From: Nemania diffusa
Lineage: Eukaryota > Ascomycota > Sordariomycetes > Xylariales > Xylariaceae
Length of the DNA stretch: 64,000 bases
Reading direction: 5' to 3'
Assembly: GCA_038501195.1 (NCBI GenBank)
Contig: JBBPUQ010000010.1
Location: 2,001,501 to 2,065,500, forward strand
Made by a program: the position numbers and the translations under genes. The notes beneath the pieces were generated by a model. The model ran no database searches. It worked only from the letters and a program-made list of their open reading frames with translations, and was not told the DNA's origin. Each line of letters opens with the position of its first letter. Position 1 is the first letter of the stretch. Below, in pieces: positions 1 through 13,272 of this stretch.

Positions 1-422
1 TATCGACCGCGACATGTGTTTATCGCCTTTGATTCTACACCGAATATTTCTGTCTACGCAGTATTTTGGGTCGTTATTGAACCAGACAAGTGGGTAGGCA
101 GCATCCTGTTATACCATTATATGAACCTAAATGCTAGCCTAGGTAGATACATAAGATGTGCCATAAATTACCAGTGCAGCCACAACTTCTTGCTCACTCT
201 TATAATGCCTAGTCTATCTAATTGTGGTAAACAAACAACGGACAAAACGCAACCTTTGTTAGAGAGCGTGCCTTAGAATTTCTTATTCAAGTTAACAGGG
301 TAATAACGACACCAGAGTAAGGAATAAGAAAAAGAAAGCAGAATATAGAGTAGATAGATAAGACCACACAACTCCTAACTGTTCACCTTGCCTAGAAGTA
401 AGCTTGATACCATCTGTCGAAT
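1..422. other. No gene recognised
   Basis: I see no reading frame with family resemblance and no splice pattern here. The stretch is AT-rich and lies just downstream of the DUF6594-type gene, so its right end probably holds that gene's 3' untranslated region. Confidence 0.5.
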
Positions 423-1674
423 CTATGTCACGCTTGCCAAAAATGTAGCGAGCACAGCAATGTATGCGATAGCACCAACGACCGCATGACCAATGCGGCG
501 CTCAACGTGGACCAAGGCAACGGCGAAAACCACATCGAACACCACGACAACCACGAACGAGAGTGGTCTACTAAGCCCCGCTAGATACAGGATACCGGCA
601 GGTATCAATATCAGCAAGGAGCTAAGTATAGCTGTCGTGGCTTTGCCAAGAAACACAAACGCATCAGCCTCCACTATGTGGTATATTTGAGAGCCACCGT
701 TATCAGGTAAGTTGCCTTTTGCATAAAGGCGCCGTATAATTGTCTATCAGGTAAACAAACGTGTTAGCCCGTGCATAGGGGCTCTATGGGGATAGTAGGA
801 AAATGGCTGAGAGAGAGAACTAACCTTGATCCAAGATGTACCTGATAGCCACATGCTCTGAATCTTTGAATCGGTGGGATTGAAATTGACATAAGCCATT
901 TCATCAATAGCCCTAAATCGTTCAATGGCCTCCATGCTAAGTCCATGGCACTCTTGAGCTGCCGTAAACAGCTGAGAATGAACCTGTCTTGGGACTCGAG
1001 GGAATTTGCTTGCTTTATGAAGCCACTCGACAAGTTCACCTAATCGAAGAGCATTATGTATTAACTCATTGCACGAGAGTTAACTAGAGTATCAACAACA
1101 ATGTGATGGACCATACGGTGTTTCTTCGAGATACACTCGATGTGGGTATAAAGATTTTCTCGGATATCGTTGAACTCGTCTTGCAACATGTTCTGATCAC
1201 TCTCGAGTGTTTCTGATATGTGGATAGGGTCGGAGTCGCCGAAGCAGCAATCTACGAAACTCCTCTTGTTGAAAGGGAGCTTGCATTTCTGCGATCCCTC
1301 CATCTTTTCAGCTTCCGCGACATCCAACCTGTAGAGTTGGCCTTCTAAGTAGGAGAGTTTCGTCTCGAGGAATCCGAGCTGGCGCCAATGGAGGTGTTCG
1401 AATGTTCGAAAAGCCCCGGTGTTGGAATACTGTGTTTGCATTACCGCTATCGATGGAAGCCCTTGTGGTGCTACGTCCCCTGCTTCACATTAGCCCCTAT
1501 ACAAATGACGCGCAAGATGGGCGATATATAGAATAGGGGTAGGGGGATAGAGTACTAACCAAGATCGTCGGTATCGTAAAACTGGTATCTCCGCGATAGA
1601 TCCTCTACACCAGTGGACAGCGCCCGACGACGACGACGATCGATATCTAAGTAAATAGAAGAATTTCCGGCCAT
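423..1674 (-). CDS. DUF6594-type fungal membrane protein
   Basis: The function is unknown; DUF6594 proteins are common in filamentous fungi and carry C-terminal membrane helices. Exon 1 (1674-1560) starts MAGNSSIYLDID and ends in phase 1 at GTTAGT. Exon 2 starts at 1479 and carries the family's N-terminal helical region (FRTFEHLHWRQL...LEGQLYRLD). A later exon ends ...SGTSWIK at 825 (donor GTTAGT). The last exon (743-423) reads TIIRRLYAKG..., then two or three hydrophobic helices, and ends in TAG. The join between exons 2 and 3 is unclear. The reading shifts by one base near 1030-1075; either a 77-nt intron with donor GTATGG joins after ISKKHR, or a one-base frameshift exists. All other parts are in frame. 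The family call rests on the helix pattern and the LGKATTAIL...LIPAGIL segment. Confidence 0.72.
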
Positions 1675-4600
1675 ATTTAGAGAGTTTATTTAAGGGGGAA
1701 TATGTCGTAGTACGGAGGTCGACATCGAAAGTATATCTTATCGGGGTTGTTAAACTGACATGAATTCGTCGTAACCAACGTGTTGGCTCCTGGAAGCTAT
1801 TACTGCATAGTTTATATACACCGAAGGAGATCGGAACGAGGAATAGTAGGCACTAAAGTTAGACAAAAACGATAGCCTTGAGGAGGCAGTGAGGCCCCCG
1901 CATACTCGTTTCTCAACCCCAATGTGAGGCTCAAGATACCATAGGTATGCTGTGGGCGTGCGGCCATTGGTTCTCAGTGAAAGAGTATCGTCTTCGTGGG
2001 TTTCAATCTGAGACTAAATGTTGCGCTGAATAAATAATGCAGGCAAAGACGATCCAAGAAGCAGGGGATAATCTGTCATGTCTATCTAATAGAAGAAAGT
2101 TGGTGTGTTACAACCGGGGCCGAATGGGTGAGGCTTTACAGAAACTAGTCGCGGCCCCCTCCTGTAGTATACCTATGTTTAAAACCAACAGACATCATTA
2201 GGGATACCTAAAGGAACAGCGGGAGCATGCGCCAAGAGAACTCGTCGAGATATAATCCAACTAGCCGTGGGAGTCAAGATAGCAATAAGGCGGTAGGAAC
2301 ACCTAGTCTCAATCTGAACCGTAGTATTATGGCAGTGGTGAAAGCGGGGAAAAAGAAAGGAAATATTTAGACTGGTAGAGGGACTGCGGTTAAATTAAGA
2401 AATGAATGGTTGCTTAGACGGGAAACTGGCCAAGCCTTAACGATAGCCTCTGGTGTGATTTATGTGACCTTCATGTAGGCTAGCACTCGCTAAGCCTGGT
2501 CGAGCTCTCGTCGGCTACGACCCCCCCAAGAGTGAAGTAGAGATAAAGGTGCCGTCTAATAAAGTACTTACCCGGAACCTGCTGCCCTTTGGAAATTTTC
2601 GAATCATAGATACTTGATGGTGAAACACGTGGAAATCGGTTTAGGGGGTTAGTTGCGATTGTCGGCTCTGACTTCGGTAGGCCCCTACTCGAAACTTTAG
2701 TATCGACGAAAGACATACTAACTCCCTATCGCCAACCTCCTTTCCAGGGAGTGCGAAGAGTTCTATCAAAGTTGAGAGTCAAACTCGATATTAGTGTAGT
2801 TCTATAACCAACAGTGATATCCCACAAAGTAGGAGATAGAACAAGACATAATAAAATATGATTAGGGGAAACAATGAGATTAACTAGTAAAATGTCTTGT
2901 GATCAGGAAACGTCACGAAAAACGACGCCGTTGATCCATGATTGAGTTAACGGTATATATGGGGGCTCTACGCGACAGCAAAGTACTGCTATTCTATCAA
3001 CAAGGACTGAAAGGTATTGCTTAGCACACATAGCCCTGAAGCTCGTTGTAAAATAGTGGCACCTAGGTACGGCGAGCGTGTAGATAAAGGATAGTAAGAA
3101 AAGCTTGGGGCCGCCAGGATCATGCTGGGTAGGTAGATAGAAGTCTTCTAATAATTCAGACCACTTGAAGTTAATATTAATACAACTGCATATATTAGAA
3201 GCTACGGAATTCCTTCTAAGCACTAGAGAAAGAGGAATAGAGAACTTACAAATAGTTTAAATATTTTAAGAATTACCTGCTTGGTTTTGGAATGAGGGAA
3301 GGTTTAAAACTTCTAGGTACCGCGTACGAACCCCTCATCTAGCTATTTTGTAGCCTATAAACGAGCTTGAGCAAAATGAAAGACCATAATTCGCGCACGG
3401 CGTTGCGCAGTAGTAGCATGCATTTCTCTTGCACCCAGCTTCCTCTTACAGCTAGGTACGTCGACGAGACTCTCGACCCACCGGACGAACTTGACTCCAA
3501 CCCTGTGGACACATCCTTCCGGTAAGTACCCATGCGTTCCAAGGTTCTACCATCTTTGGCTGGAGAAGCGTGCCAATGACCACGCAGCACCATGTTGCAT
3601 CGATGGCCTGTCTTATCACAGAACCTCCTCACTCGCAGCTTGGACACTCAGAGAGCGCCGGAAAATCCCCATGTTGAGGGTGGCATCACAAGGAGCCAGC
3701 GCTAAGTCCCGATCTGCTTACCCCTGAGCAACGAAAGACTGCACGAAAGACGGAACGTCCCTGATTCGTCGCGCTATACCCTAGATTAGGTACTAGGTAG
3801 CTCGCAAGCAAGACACCACCCAGGCTGCCGGGCCCGGTAATCGAGGAGGCTCAATTGTGCTACCGGGACACTAATATGCACCCCGGATTTCTAAAACAGT
3901 GAGCATGACGTCGTTCTACGCTTGACGTTTGACGACACCAAGCTCAGCAGTTGGCGTTCGATACTCCTGATCGATTGACAAGTTGATTCATCGCATCAAC
4001 TCTTCTGTGGCTTCAATGACAGCTGGATAATTGCATTTTCGCTTTAATTTCATACTGGGAACTCACAATTCAATAACCCCGAGTAAGGGGCCCCAACCTC
4101 CTACTCGTGCGTTTGGTCTGTACCGTATTCATAACACAATATAAGCATCTCGAGCGCTAATGGAGAAACGAAATACGGAATTAAATATATATATAGCTAG
4201 CCAGATGTATAAAAAGCTAGTTGCCTAAGAACAAAGCTAGCAAAACAGTGAAAGACTGATCTCGATGCGTTTTAAATGGACTATCCAGTCCAGGTACACT
4301 ATGAGAATACCCCTGACACTCGTAAAATTGCTTGTGGGGACATTTGTGCACTTTCACACACCGGCACTCTACTATGCAGTAATGCGCTACCTATCGTAGG
4401 ACACGAGCATCTAGCTCGCTACTATGTACATCTAGATAGTGGGAAGCCGAAACTCTAAGCAATCCACACTGTAAATGCTATACTACATAAGGCAACCGGT
4501 ATGAGCTTAGGTACCTACATACATGTATGTAGTATATACGTATGTAAACAGCTAGGGACTTTAGCGGAAGGTTTCTCAGCGGATATTTAGGTACATACCT

Positions 4601-7202
4601 ACCTAGCTTCAGGTATTCAACGAAAGAAAATTATAGACATGTTGGTGTGTACTGGTTGTACTTTTACAGCACAGTAAGTAGGTACCTGTCTATTACCTAC
4701 CTACCTAAGGTACTATATATACCGGTGCTTGTATCTAGGTTGGTATATATATATATTTCCTCATCACGCGATTCACCCAGGATGTAACGCGTCCAGCGCA
4801 TCTCTCCTACTACCATAGTAAGCTAATATACCTATAAGCCGCTCACACATTCTCTAGTACCCTTGGCACACACTTCCTACAGCTGCTTCAGCATGTCGCG
4901 AAGCTCGCGGTGCAAATATTCTATTGTTTGAATACGTAGGCTACACAGAAGCTTTCAGCATCCAAACACAGCCTTCCATACCTAGTATGTCTTCGACAAA
5001 TTGGTCAACGAGCTAATGCATCCCTTCCCTACCCTGCATGGTATCTTGGGTTATCCCATGTCAACTGTGTCTTTTATACTTCCCACAGTATACTCCTAGT
5101 ACGACTAGGTATTGCCCACCGACTAGGTGCCTACCTTGTATCTCAGGTTTTCGAATCTAGATGATAAGAAGCTGTCACCGCCACTCAGACATTTATCTTT
5201 TTGCAATGAGCAACAGAGCTAGGCATTACTACTCTTCTCTGTGAGCAACATCAGTACATAGGAGCGCCCATTCACTTATAACGAACTACTTGCTACAAGG
5301 TATGTTTCTCGACTTGAACTTTTCTTGTTTCTCCTTATTGAGCTTTCCTGCATTAGTCTACCCCTAGTCTACATCTCCAAACATCGATTGATACTGCGTT
5401 ACTTGCCTGTCACCATTCATCTACGTATCATCTCCTCGGAATACACACAAATACCGATACAAAAATGAACGATGCCACTGCCAACAAACCCCACAAGTCT
5501 AAACAACGAAATCGACTACGGAAGCCGAATAAGCAAACTGCACGTAGCCCCAAGCTAGTAGCGCAGAATCTAGATCAGTGCTACTTTCGTCAAGCTCCCC
5601 GCAACTCTATTCTCCTCGTCGAAGAGAAGCAGACATAGATTGGAACCGGAAACTCTTCACGAAAGGGCCAATAAAGGAACACTTACTCCCGAACTCGCAC
5701 TAGATCTGATTTAGGATATTATAGAGGGTATATCTAGAACATAGACACACCGAATCCAGCACTCAACCCGCGCGATTTTCATCACTGGCGCTATGGCTTG
5801 ATATTGTATACATTATCATGACATTAGTTGCGTATTTCTCGACCAATCTGTGAAGCACCTTGTTCCTATTGTAGAGCGTGAGCCTAAAACCCCACCCAAT
5901 CGGGGATTTTATTTTAGTGTTTCGTAAAGTATGTACATGAGGCTCTAACATCTACTGCGGTTTAGTGTACCATGTATGGAACGAGTCACATCGAGGCAGT
6001 TCAGGCGACTAAGCCACATGAGGCTTGTTTTGATCCAGTCTATCGCGATTTCCATTCATTCATTTTTCTGTATATCTTGTTGCAATAGAGTTTAAACGTT
6101 TCCCCCTAGCCAGTCAGGTTGGCTTGGGGTTCGGTCTATTTGATTGTTCCTCTTCATCCTAGAAGTATTGGGAAGTGAGGTGGAAGTGTTCGAGTGTCCA
6201 GAGTGTGGTGCGTATACCTATTCACACGTCCTATTTCAACATCTACAGATTTCTCTTACTGGTGGTTTCCTAACTTGGCCTTAAACTGCTAGCGTAATCT
6301 GAACTTTACTCTAATACGACCATGCTGCCTAAAGATAGCGGTAAGGGCAGATTTTTTTTCTAGCACTGTATACTTTAGTGCTAGTACCTATTCATATCAC
6401 CCTAGCAGCCAGGTAAACAAAGAGAACGGAGCCAATTATGCAAGGAACTAGGCCACCAAGTGCCGGGCTATGTTTAAAGTAGATTTACCTATTACAGGGT
6501 TCTTGCCGCTGGGAGCTTGCGTGCTCCGCGACACGGTTACGACCCAATAATGAAATACGCCTCTCTATCTAACGAAGTAGGGAGGATATACTGGCCGCCC
6601 ATAGTTAGTTAGTCTCATGAGAATTTCACAGCCTTTTTCGAAAGGATAGAACGCGATAATAGCTTCTTAATAATTTAAACAAAATAAAGTAAGTACAAGG
6701 GGTGGTGCATATAAAAATCATCACAAAATAACCCCCCATACTTTCAGAGTAATCTAGTGATTATGTGATCGCATTCGACAGCCTTATTTCACTAGCTAGC
6801 TTGCTAACATGTTATAGGCCGCCCACTCGGGTAGTTTATGCCTAATCCGAAGGGCTTGGCTAGGGTTTAAGTTAAGGAACAAAGAAGCATGTAATAACCG
6901 AACGTATGAGGCATACGAAAGTAAAAACTGAAATAACATCACAGTGTTAACCAAAATTACATATATATACTTATAGGTAAGAAAGCTGGGAATAAAACCC
7001 CTTGACTTAATAACACTCTATGTTTCCATTAATGATCATAACCGCACAATGATGGATAATTAATATATGTGCTAAGTGTCCCCTGACCGTCCATAGCATA
7101 GCTAGGAAACCCATAGTTTGGTTATAATCTAGGATTTCATTGCGGTCACCTCACTTCTTTGTGAAGTGAAAACCGACGTTATAGATAAGCTAAGGGGGCT
7201 TA
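1675..7202. other. Gene-poor AT-rich spacer
   Basis: No gene is supported across these 5.5 kb apart from a weak short frame near 5465 (separate entry). Short open frames on the minus strand at 2480-3650 show no family resemblance and no splice pattern. Clusters of TACCTAC/GTAGGTA motifs lie at about 4500-4740, with an 18-bp perfect palindrome at 4515-4532 and a TA microsatellite near 4745-4757. Confidence 0.5.
5465..5638 (+). pseudogene. Possible relic or first exon, 57-codon basic frame
   Basis: An ATG in good context (ACAAAAATGAAC) follows a CT-rich, leader-like stretch at about 5300-5460. It opens a 57-codon frame rich in Lys, Arg and Asn that ends in TAG. Two other frames stay open just beyond the stop (one reads ...LHERANKGTLTPELALDLI before a stop), which suggests a coding sequence broken by indels and stop mutations. 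No family is recognised. Confidence 0.25.
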
Positions 7203-7379
7203 TGTAACTGAAAGTAACCGGACCCTATATATTGATTATATCTATGATTTTGGCTATATATCGGACCCCCGGTCCCTCCATAGGGACCTAAAGGGCCAGG
7301 AATCAGTTAATACATCCACACACCATTCTCCCTAACCGCCACAGATCTTCTATTCACTCCGTGACATAATCCCCTGACA
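7203..7379 (-). mobile_element. Short dispersed element (solo LTR or MITE), copy 1
   Basis: One copy of a repeat also present at 22081-22242, 50951-51144 and 51377-51446. Read on the minus strand it starts TGTCAGGGGATTATGTCAC at 7379. The left end is less clear: the element may start at 7209 with GTAAC on both sides (7204-7208 and 7380-7384) as a 5-bp target duplication. Shared internal blocks include GGTCCCT..AGGGACC and TTATATCTAT. There is no coding capacity. Confidence 0.75.
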
Positions 7380-7384
7380 GTAAC

Positions 7385-8014
7385 CTTGTCATAGGCGTGT
7401 CACAGAACAAGACTACAGCACCACACTACGAGACTACTAAAATTAAAGCGTTAGTAAGGCTAGGGCTACTTGTAGTCGCAGCTCAGCTGCCACTTTTCAT
7501 CACTGTTTGTCTGCGTAGAGATCGCGAAGAATTTTAAAATCACTATGTTGGGGAGATTGGGATTTTTTTGCAGTTTAAAGGAGATCTCAATCAAATTGTA
7601 AAGTGACTGAGGAAATATTGCGATGACTTTATGAAACTAATTTGCTCAATGCATTATATCCTCTCCCAGGCATCTCTTCCCAAACCATCTCGAGATTCAC
7701 GTCATCCCACCATGCCTAAGGGTCAAATTCTTGCCGCCTTCGCGACTCAGGTAGCCGACCCTAGGTATTAATTCCTTCAGCATGTAAAGAGGGCCGGGCC
7801 TGATCGTTTTGGTTAGTCATAAGAAATAGCTACATTCACTGGTAATTTCACCTACCTGGGATCTTATAGGGGTTGGTGCTACTGGGCGGCTTGCCGCTGT
7901 AAAATTCAGATGTTAGAAATTGCGACTTGTAGTCACTGTTTGACTTAGGTATTCCACAGCATGGGCAAGCAAAAGCCTCTCCAAACAAGAAAGAAAAGCC
8001 TCGGGGGATACGTA
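7385..8014. other. Spacer downstream of the LPMO gene
   Basis: No gene is recognised. After the LPMO stop the frame continues open for about 35 codons, which bears on the possible premature stop noted for that gene. Confidence 0.4.
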
Positions 8015-9170
8015 CTAGATATCAATCAGTAGGCCGGGGTCATTGGACTATTGGTGTATTTTGGTCAGCTTACTATCATTCAAGATTTGACTCCAGCTTT
8101 AGATGATAGCACTTACCTTGTAGATACCCGGGATACTCGCTGTGGTAGGCTGTTTTGTTGCCTTTCCTCCGGTTATGTTGATCTGGGCACATTCCATCTA
8201 GATGGGCATCAGTGATGCACATTTAACCATGCCGACAGATTGCAGGGCTCACATATAGCTGGGCGCCATTCATAGATCGGGCTCCGTGAAGGGCGACCAT
8301 CTCAGCTCGTAGTAGGTATTGCCCATCTTCGATACAGTCGGGGATATGGATCTGCTGGTTCCCACCGCTGTTGATTACGGTGTCAGTACCCCAGACACCA
8401 TTGTTAAAGCCAGCTTCTTGAATCTTGAACCTAAACAATAGTTCATTAGTATCTACCCTTAATTTATCTCCCTATGCATGTGATACGACTGTATGGAACG
8501 CGGGAAACACTCACCAGCCATTGCCAACGCCAGTGTCTTTAGTGGCATCAGTGACCTTTTTAAGGTACGCCATTACCGGGCCCTTGTTGAAAGTAAGTTG
8601 GTATCCGATTAATAAGTCATACATGACAACTAAAGACTCTAATAAGCCTACCTTGTGTCCAGGGTCCATCACGTCGTTCGCTCCGGCTACCAGATTTGTC
8701 AACATCCGTGGCCTGGTCAAAAAGGGGGTATTATCAAAGAGGACTAACACTGGAGTGTGTGACGCCAGACTGCGCTGACCGTACTGCCTGCTTTTACATC
8801 GATGATTTTGCTAGAAGGGGTCGTTGGGTTGGGTGCTCCGTTGCAAGCCATATTGGCTGCATTGACATCTGTTTGAGGCTTTGCAACGATTAGCATGATG
8901 ATGTCTAACTCGGGCTAGGCTTTTCTTGATGCCAGCTCGGGCTCTGGGGTAGATATTTTTTAGACATCACTTACTCCATCATATGACGGCGTGCGGATGG
9001 CATAAGACACAGCTTTGCTCATATTGAGTTAGCCTACCGATAGATTCCATATCTCGTGGTGGATTGCATATACCGTAAGTCTGCTGGTCAGTCTTGAGCT
9101 GACAGAAAATGGTATGCGCCGATGTCGTAGCTGCTAGGAGCCCAGCTGACACGACCGTCAAGTAACGCAT
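8015..9170 (-). CDS. AA9 lytic polysaccharide monooxygenase
   Basis: A secreted copper enzyme that oxidatively cleaves cellulose or related glucans. Eight exons fit in phase: 9170-9074, 9012-8975, 8878-8749, 8686-8652, 8582-8515, 8430-8253, 8197-8117 and 8047-8015 (219 residues). The signal peptide (residues 1-18) ends ...TTSA, so the mature chain starts with His19, the first copper-brace histidine. The second copper histidine is His99 in the NDVMDPGH block. EMVALH, then GAQLY with the axial Tyr182, then ECAQ complete the family pattern; WRHTLQSG and [10 protein letters not shown] are further hallmarks. No cellulose-binding module is present. The protein stops right after DPGLLIDI (TAG), about 10-15 residues short of the usual C-terminus, where the family normally reads IY and more; a premature stop is possible. 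The high intron number is common in AA9 genes. Confidence 0.93.
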
Positions 9171-11998
9171 GTTGGTAGATTATAGAGATGTTATATAGAT
9201 GATGTGAAAATAATGTAAGAACTCTCTCTGTATTTTCTATTCAAAGTTTTAGCACAAGCGGGTGGGATACGGATCCTTTTCATATTCCATAGGAAATCAT
9301 AGGTTACTTCGTAGTCATGATGTGTAAAATCCCTTTGACTAAGACTTCATGCCCTTTAGCCCATGAACGACCACTCATCGCTGGAGTATTTATTGGGGTA
9401 CGCTGAAATTGATGCCAAGGCGGGGTGAACGCGCCCGTAGTATATATAAGAGTGGTCTAAATCCCGGGGCTATCATTGCCGAACGCCCGGGTAAAGTTCC
9501 GAGTGATCGTACATGATACCTCATTTCTAGCCTTCTTGTTATTAGGGTACTTACAACAGTAGGCAGTTAGCATGTTGTGCTCAGTAGATCTCGGTAATAC
9601 TCAAGTACGCATGGTCCGTTATGCACTCTCTTTTTCTTCCTGTCTAGCGGCCTATAATATGCTATGGCGACGTTAGACTTCAATTTGGATTTCCCTTGAG
9701 GTGTCACCGTAAAATAGCAAGTAATGATGTCTTTTACAATATGACGAAATGAAAATTCCTTACGATATGTCTAAATGGACTCAGATATATTTGCAATGTT
9801 CCTAGATCCTTATCTGTATAGAAACAGTAACCGGCGCCTTATTATGATTACTTCGGATAACGCTAGTCGTCATGAGAAAGACCTTAGATAGTATCAGGTG
9901 TTTCTTGACTAGCCCTTGTGCCGAGAGACCAGTTCATAGGCAACTAGTTATAACTCGGTAGAGATCACTCGGTATCAATATTCTAATATTAGATCACCTT
10001 GTTGAATAATTAAACTTAGCGGGAGGTATGAATATTCTAGAGATAAATTAATAGCTATATATTCTAATGTCTGATATTTATTAGTTAAATGCTCTTATGA
10101 GTTAGTTATATGTAAATTTGATGATGAGTATGTGGATGTTACTTGTCTGGATAGTGGGAGCGAGATGGAAGCCGATTGACAGACGCGCATAAAAGAAGGT
10201 ATTTAAAGAGCAGCAGAACAACTATGCAAGCAATATCACTCTATCCCTTACACCGGAGAGTCGCATGCAACTTGCAACTCTTACTAAGGCCATCGAAGGG
10301 GCTACGTCACGATACAACGAGGGGTTGAGGAGACCGCCATGGATCGGACTATCACTGTATCAGTTCAGCAGTGGATGAAGCAAAGGCATTAAGTGCACAG
10401 ATTATACGCCATCTCACTTATCGAATTCATAAGTTCTATTACATTAGCCACGGTTTTCCTTACTTCCAAATCTTTCTACGTACTGAATGCATTGTAGCAA
10501 CGTGACTTGGATATTAATGTTATAAAAGGATGGGGGTGACCTGGCAGTAGCATCGTGACTAAAAGACTACATACACATGTATGTAATCTACCTACCTGGT
10601 ATCTATACTAAGTACATTGGTCCCCGCGCTAACTTGCACTAATGCAATCGATCGAGTTAGCGACGGGTATAAAAGCAGTCTTAGCTTAATTCGGAAACCA
10701 GTCCGCATTAAATAGCGGGTAACTTACAGCAGGTAAATGGACCGAGAAATTAAAAATGACAGGCCTACGCAGTACCTAGGTAGTAGTATCCCTTTAAGAG
10801 CACACTGGGCACAGTTACATAAATGTTGCATAGTGGGGCTGAACCTATTTATATATACCCAATAAGAGTATATAATCATGCTTGGATAATAGTTTTTATT
10901 GGGTGTATGCAAATAACACTCGGCCCCGTTAACCCATTTTTAAGACACTGTGCCGAGTGGGCGCTTAAAGGGATAAGTAGGTCTTAGATTTAAGTAGAGT
11001 AACTTTGTGAATAAAGCTAGTGCGAGAAAGGCAATCTCCATACTAAATCATCCGACAGGGGCCTTCATCATCAATATTGTGTATGGCAGTCCATCAAGAG
11101 CCCAGGCCAGCCAGTTTTTCCCACATCTAACAGCCACATCATTCCGACCATCTTACTACAACCTCAATTGTAGAATGTCATCGACACCGGTAACCGGCTT
11201 CAGCAGCGATGACAGTCACCGTTATCGCGACTCGAAGAGTCGCGCCATTAGTAAGACTAAGGACGGTAGATCTGAAATATGCCCACTGCGTTACCCTCGC
11301 CTAGTCTATTGTCAACCGGCACGGAAGGACCCACCTTGGAAGCCATCGAGGCCGGGGAAGCAGCCATTATAGACGATGCGTATAAGACCATCTATAGCCT
11401 TCACAATTCTCACCCCTTTCCTTGTTGGTAGGTATCTGATGAGTACTTAGCCTTAGTCTAATCATCAAGGTGTACTGAGTAAGAAAGGGTTGACCTCATC
11501 ACATTGCCTTAAGTATGAAATACACGATTACCGTTATCACCCACAGGGGCAGGCAATCAAGCCCTTGGGCCCGTGCTAATTCAGTACAAATTCATTATAT
11601 ATTTCGCTAAAGTTACCTATATATCTCTAGTTGTATTAGAGCTTTCTACAGTTATTGACTTTAGCTACCGATGTTGAGGCCCACGAGCTTCAGTTAAAAT
11701 TCACGTTGTCACGCAACAGATCTGCAACGCTAACCACGACACTACGTCAAGGTGGGAACCTTGACCGTTTGCAGGTCTTATATATGGGACTATGACAACT
11801 ATCCCCTCACCCCTATTAAAGCAGTCGTTACAAATGATATGAAGTGTTGAACCATCCAGATCACAATATATGTGGGCTGACTCATTTCGAAGAAGATCGC
11901 GATAAGCTAACTTCTCTGAAGCTAGAGTGATCAATAGGATAATTCATGACTTACATGTCTAGACGAAGCGTAGAATGTAGAACAATGAGTAACTGTAA
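9171..11998. other. Spacer with weak coding-like fragments
   Basis: AT-rich to about 10140. A TATA-like stretch (CATAAAAG, TATTTAAAG) near 10190-10210 precedes an ATG at 10264 with only 38 codons. At 11173 an ATG after a pyrimidine-rich leader opens a short hydrophilic frame (MSSTPVTGFSSDDSHRYRD), with another frame open to about 11430 (LEAIEAGEAAIIDDAYKT). On the minus strand, 11934-11701 reads 77 codons (...CDLDGSTLHIICNDCF...) with coding-like composition. None can be assigned to a family; they are probably gene relics. Confidence 0.35.
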
Positions 11999-13272
11999 TC
12001 AGTCCTTTTGATACTGGTACTGGCTGATCTTGGAGCCATACTGATCGAACCTTACGGGTTCGTATTTGGCCGGGTTTTTCTCTGTGACAAATTTATCCAA
12101 AGTCGAGATGGTGTGCGAAGAGTCGGGGCATACGAAGAATGGGATAGAATAGCGAGGCGGGATGCCAGTTGGCGGTATTGTATCCGGGCTGGGGACAGAT
12201 ACTCTATGAACAGCAGAGTTGAAGAAGTCTGAGAAAGCCATATGATTAGCATCTAATTGATCGACATCGTAGGAGGATATTCCAAACCGTTGGAGAAGCG
12301 TTGTAGCATGTCTCCGATGTTAAGAATGCATGCGCCATCTTTGGGCTCGGCCTTGAGAAAGGTCTCGGTACTGGGATCCTGTAGCTCGAGCCCTCCCTGG
12401 CTATCTTGAAATAATATAGTGAATGTGCTATAAATAGGTAGTCAGAGTCTTACACTAGCTACTCTATAGGGCTGGTGCATTCCTACCCCCAGTCTTGATG
12501 AGCTGGCAGTCTTGCTAGTAGTTCATTCTGTAGTTTTTCCTTACTAATAGCAGGATAATGAAGAAGGCGAAGCTGGCAGTGACGATTCGAGATCAACTGA
12601 ATAAGACTAGTGTATTCGGGACCAAAGAGCCCCAGGCCGACCGCAATTGCATGCAAAATTACTTTGCTCACATGACAAAGCTTTTCGTAGAGAGCAGTCA
12701 TATAGGATCGGAAATTTGGGAGCACATCTTCGGGCAGCCATATGTTTGGCTGAACTGGGTCGGACTCGCTACCGATTTCGTAACTCTCCTGGTCGAATAT
12801 TAGTCCTCTAGGCACTCTCCAAAGTGCAGCAAGTTAAGACAAATAGCATAGGACTAACCTTGAAGTCTGAAATCTTGCGTAAACTCTGGCCAACGTTGAT
12901 CTCGTCACCATGCGCCTTCACGTCGGCCTGAGAATAAACCTTCTCTTTACCAATCCCGGAGTATCCTCGATGAGGAGTTGCTGCTGCTGGATGAGGTGCT
13001 TTCATCTTTTCGGCATAGGGTAGATCGAAGAGTTTCTTGTTCCAGGCTAGAGCCTCATCTATTTCTTGTTGACTAACCCCATGGCCAATCAGTTGGACGA
13101 AGCCCAAGTCAAAAAGAGCGTTGACGAGCTCGCGACCTGCTTCTAATTGCTCGGGGTCTGGTAAAAGTTGTATTGGGGCTTTGAAGAAGGGTGATAAGTC
13201 AACTGTAGCGATGGCACGCGTTTCTGTGTGAGCTGGGGACTGCATTATTGCTTGATAGTGAGATTTGTCCAA
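11999..13272 (-). CDS. 2-oxoglutarate/Fe(II) oxygenase, isopenicillin N synthase-like
   Basis: A non-haem iron oxygenase of the class found in secondary metabolism and small-molecule detoxification; the substrate is not predictable. Four exons fit in phase: 13272-12859, 12788-12487, 12427-12288 and 12228-11999 (361 residues). The N-terminal DIOX_N-type region (VDLSPFF..., GFVQLIGHGVS) is followed by the iron-binding triad: His235 and Asp237 in LPAHQDW, and His293 in FFNSAVHRV. The 2-oxoglutarate-binding Arg311-Tyr-Ser313 (RYSIPFF) follows. Length and order match the family. The third intron (58-60 nt, branch TGCTAAT) splits the FSND codon. It lies near a divergently arranged rhodopsin-type gene and the adenylosuccinate synthetase; a functional link is only inference. 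Confidence 0.92.

Noticed and set aside
2480..3650. Three minus-strand open frames of 78-106 codons
   Set aside because: No family resemblance, no splice logic and composition like the spacer; likely chance frames.
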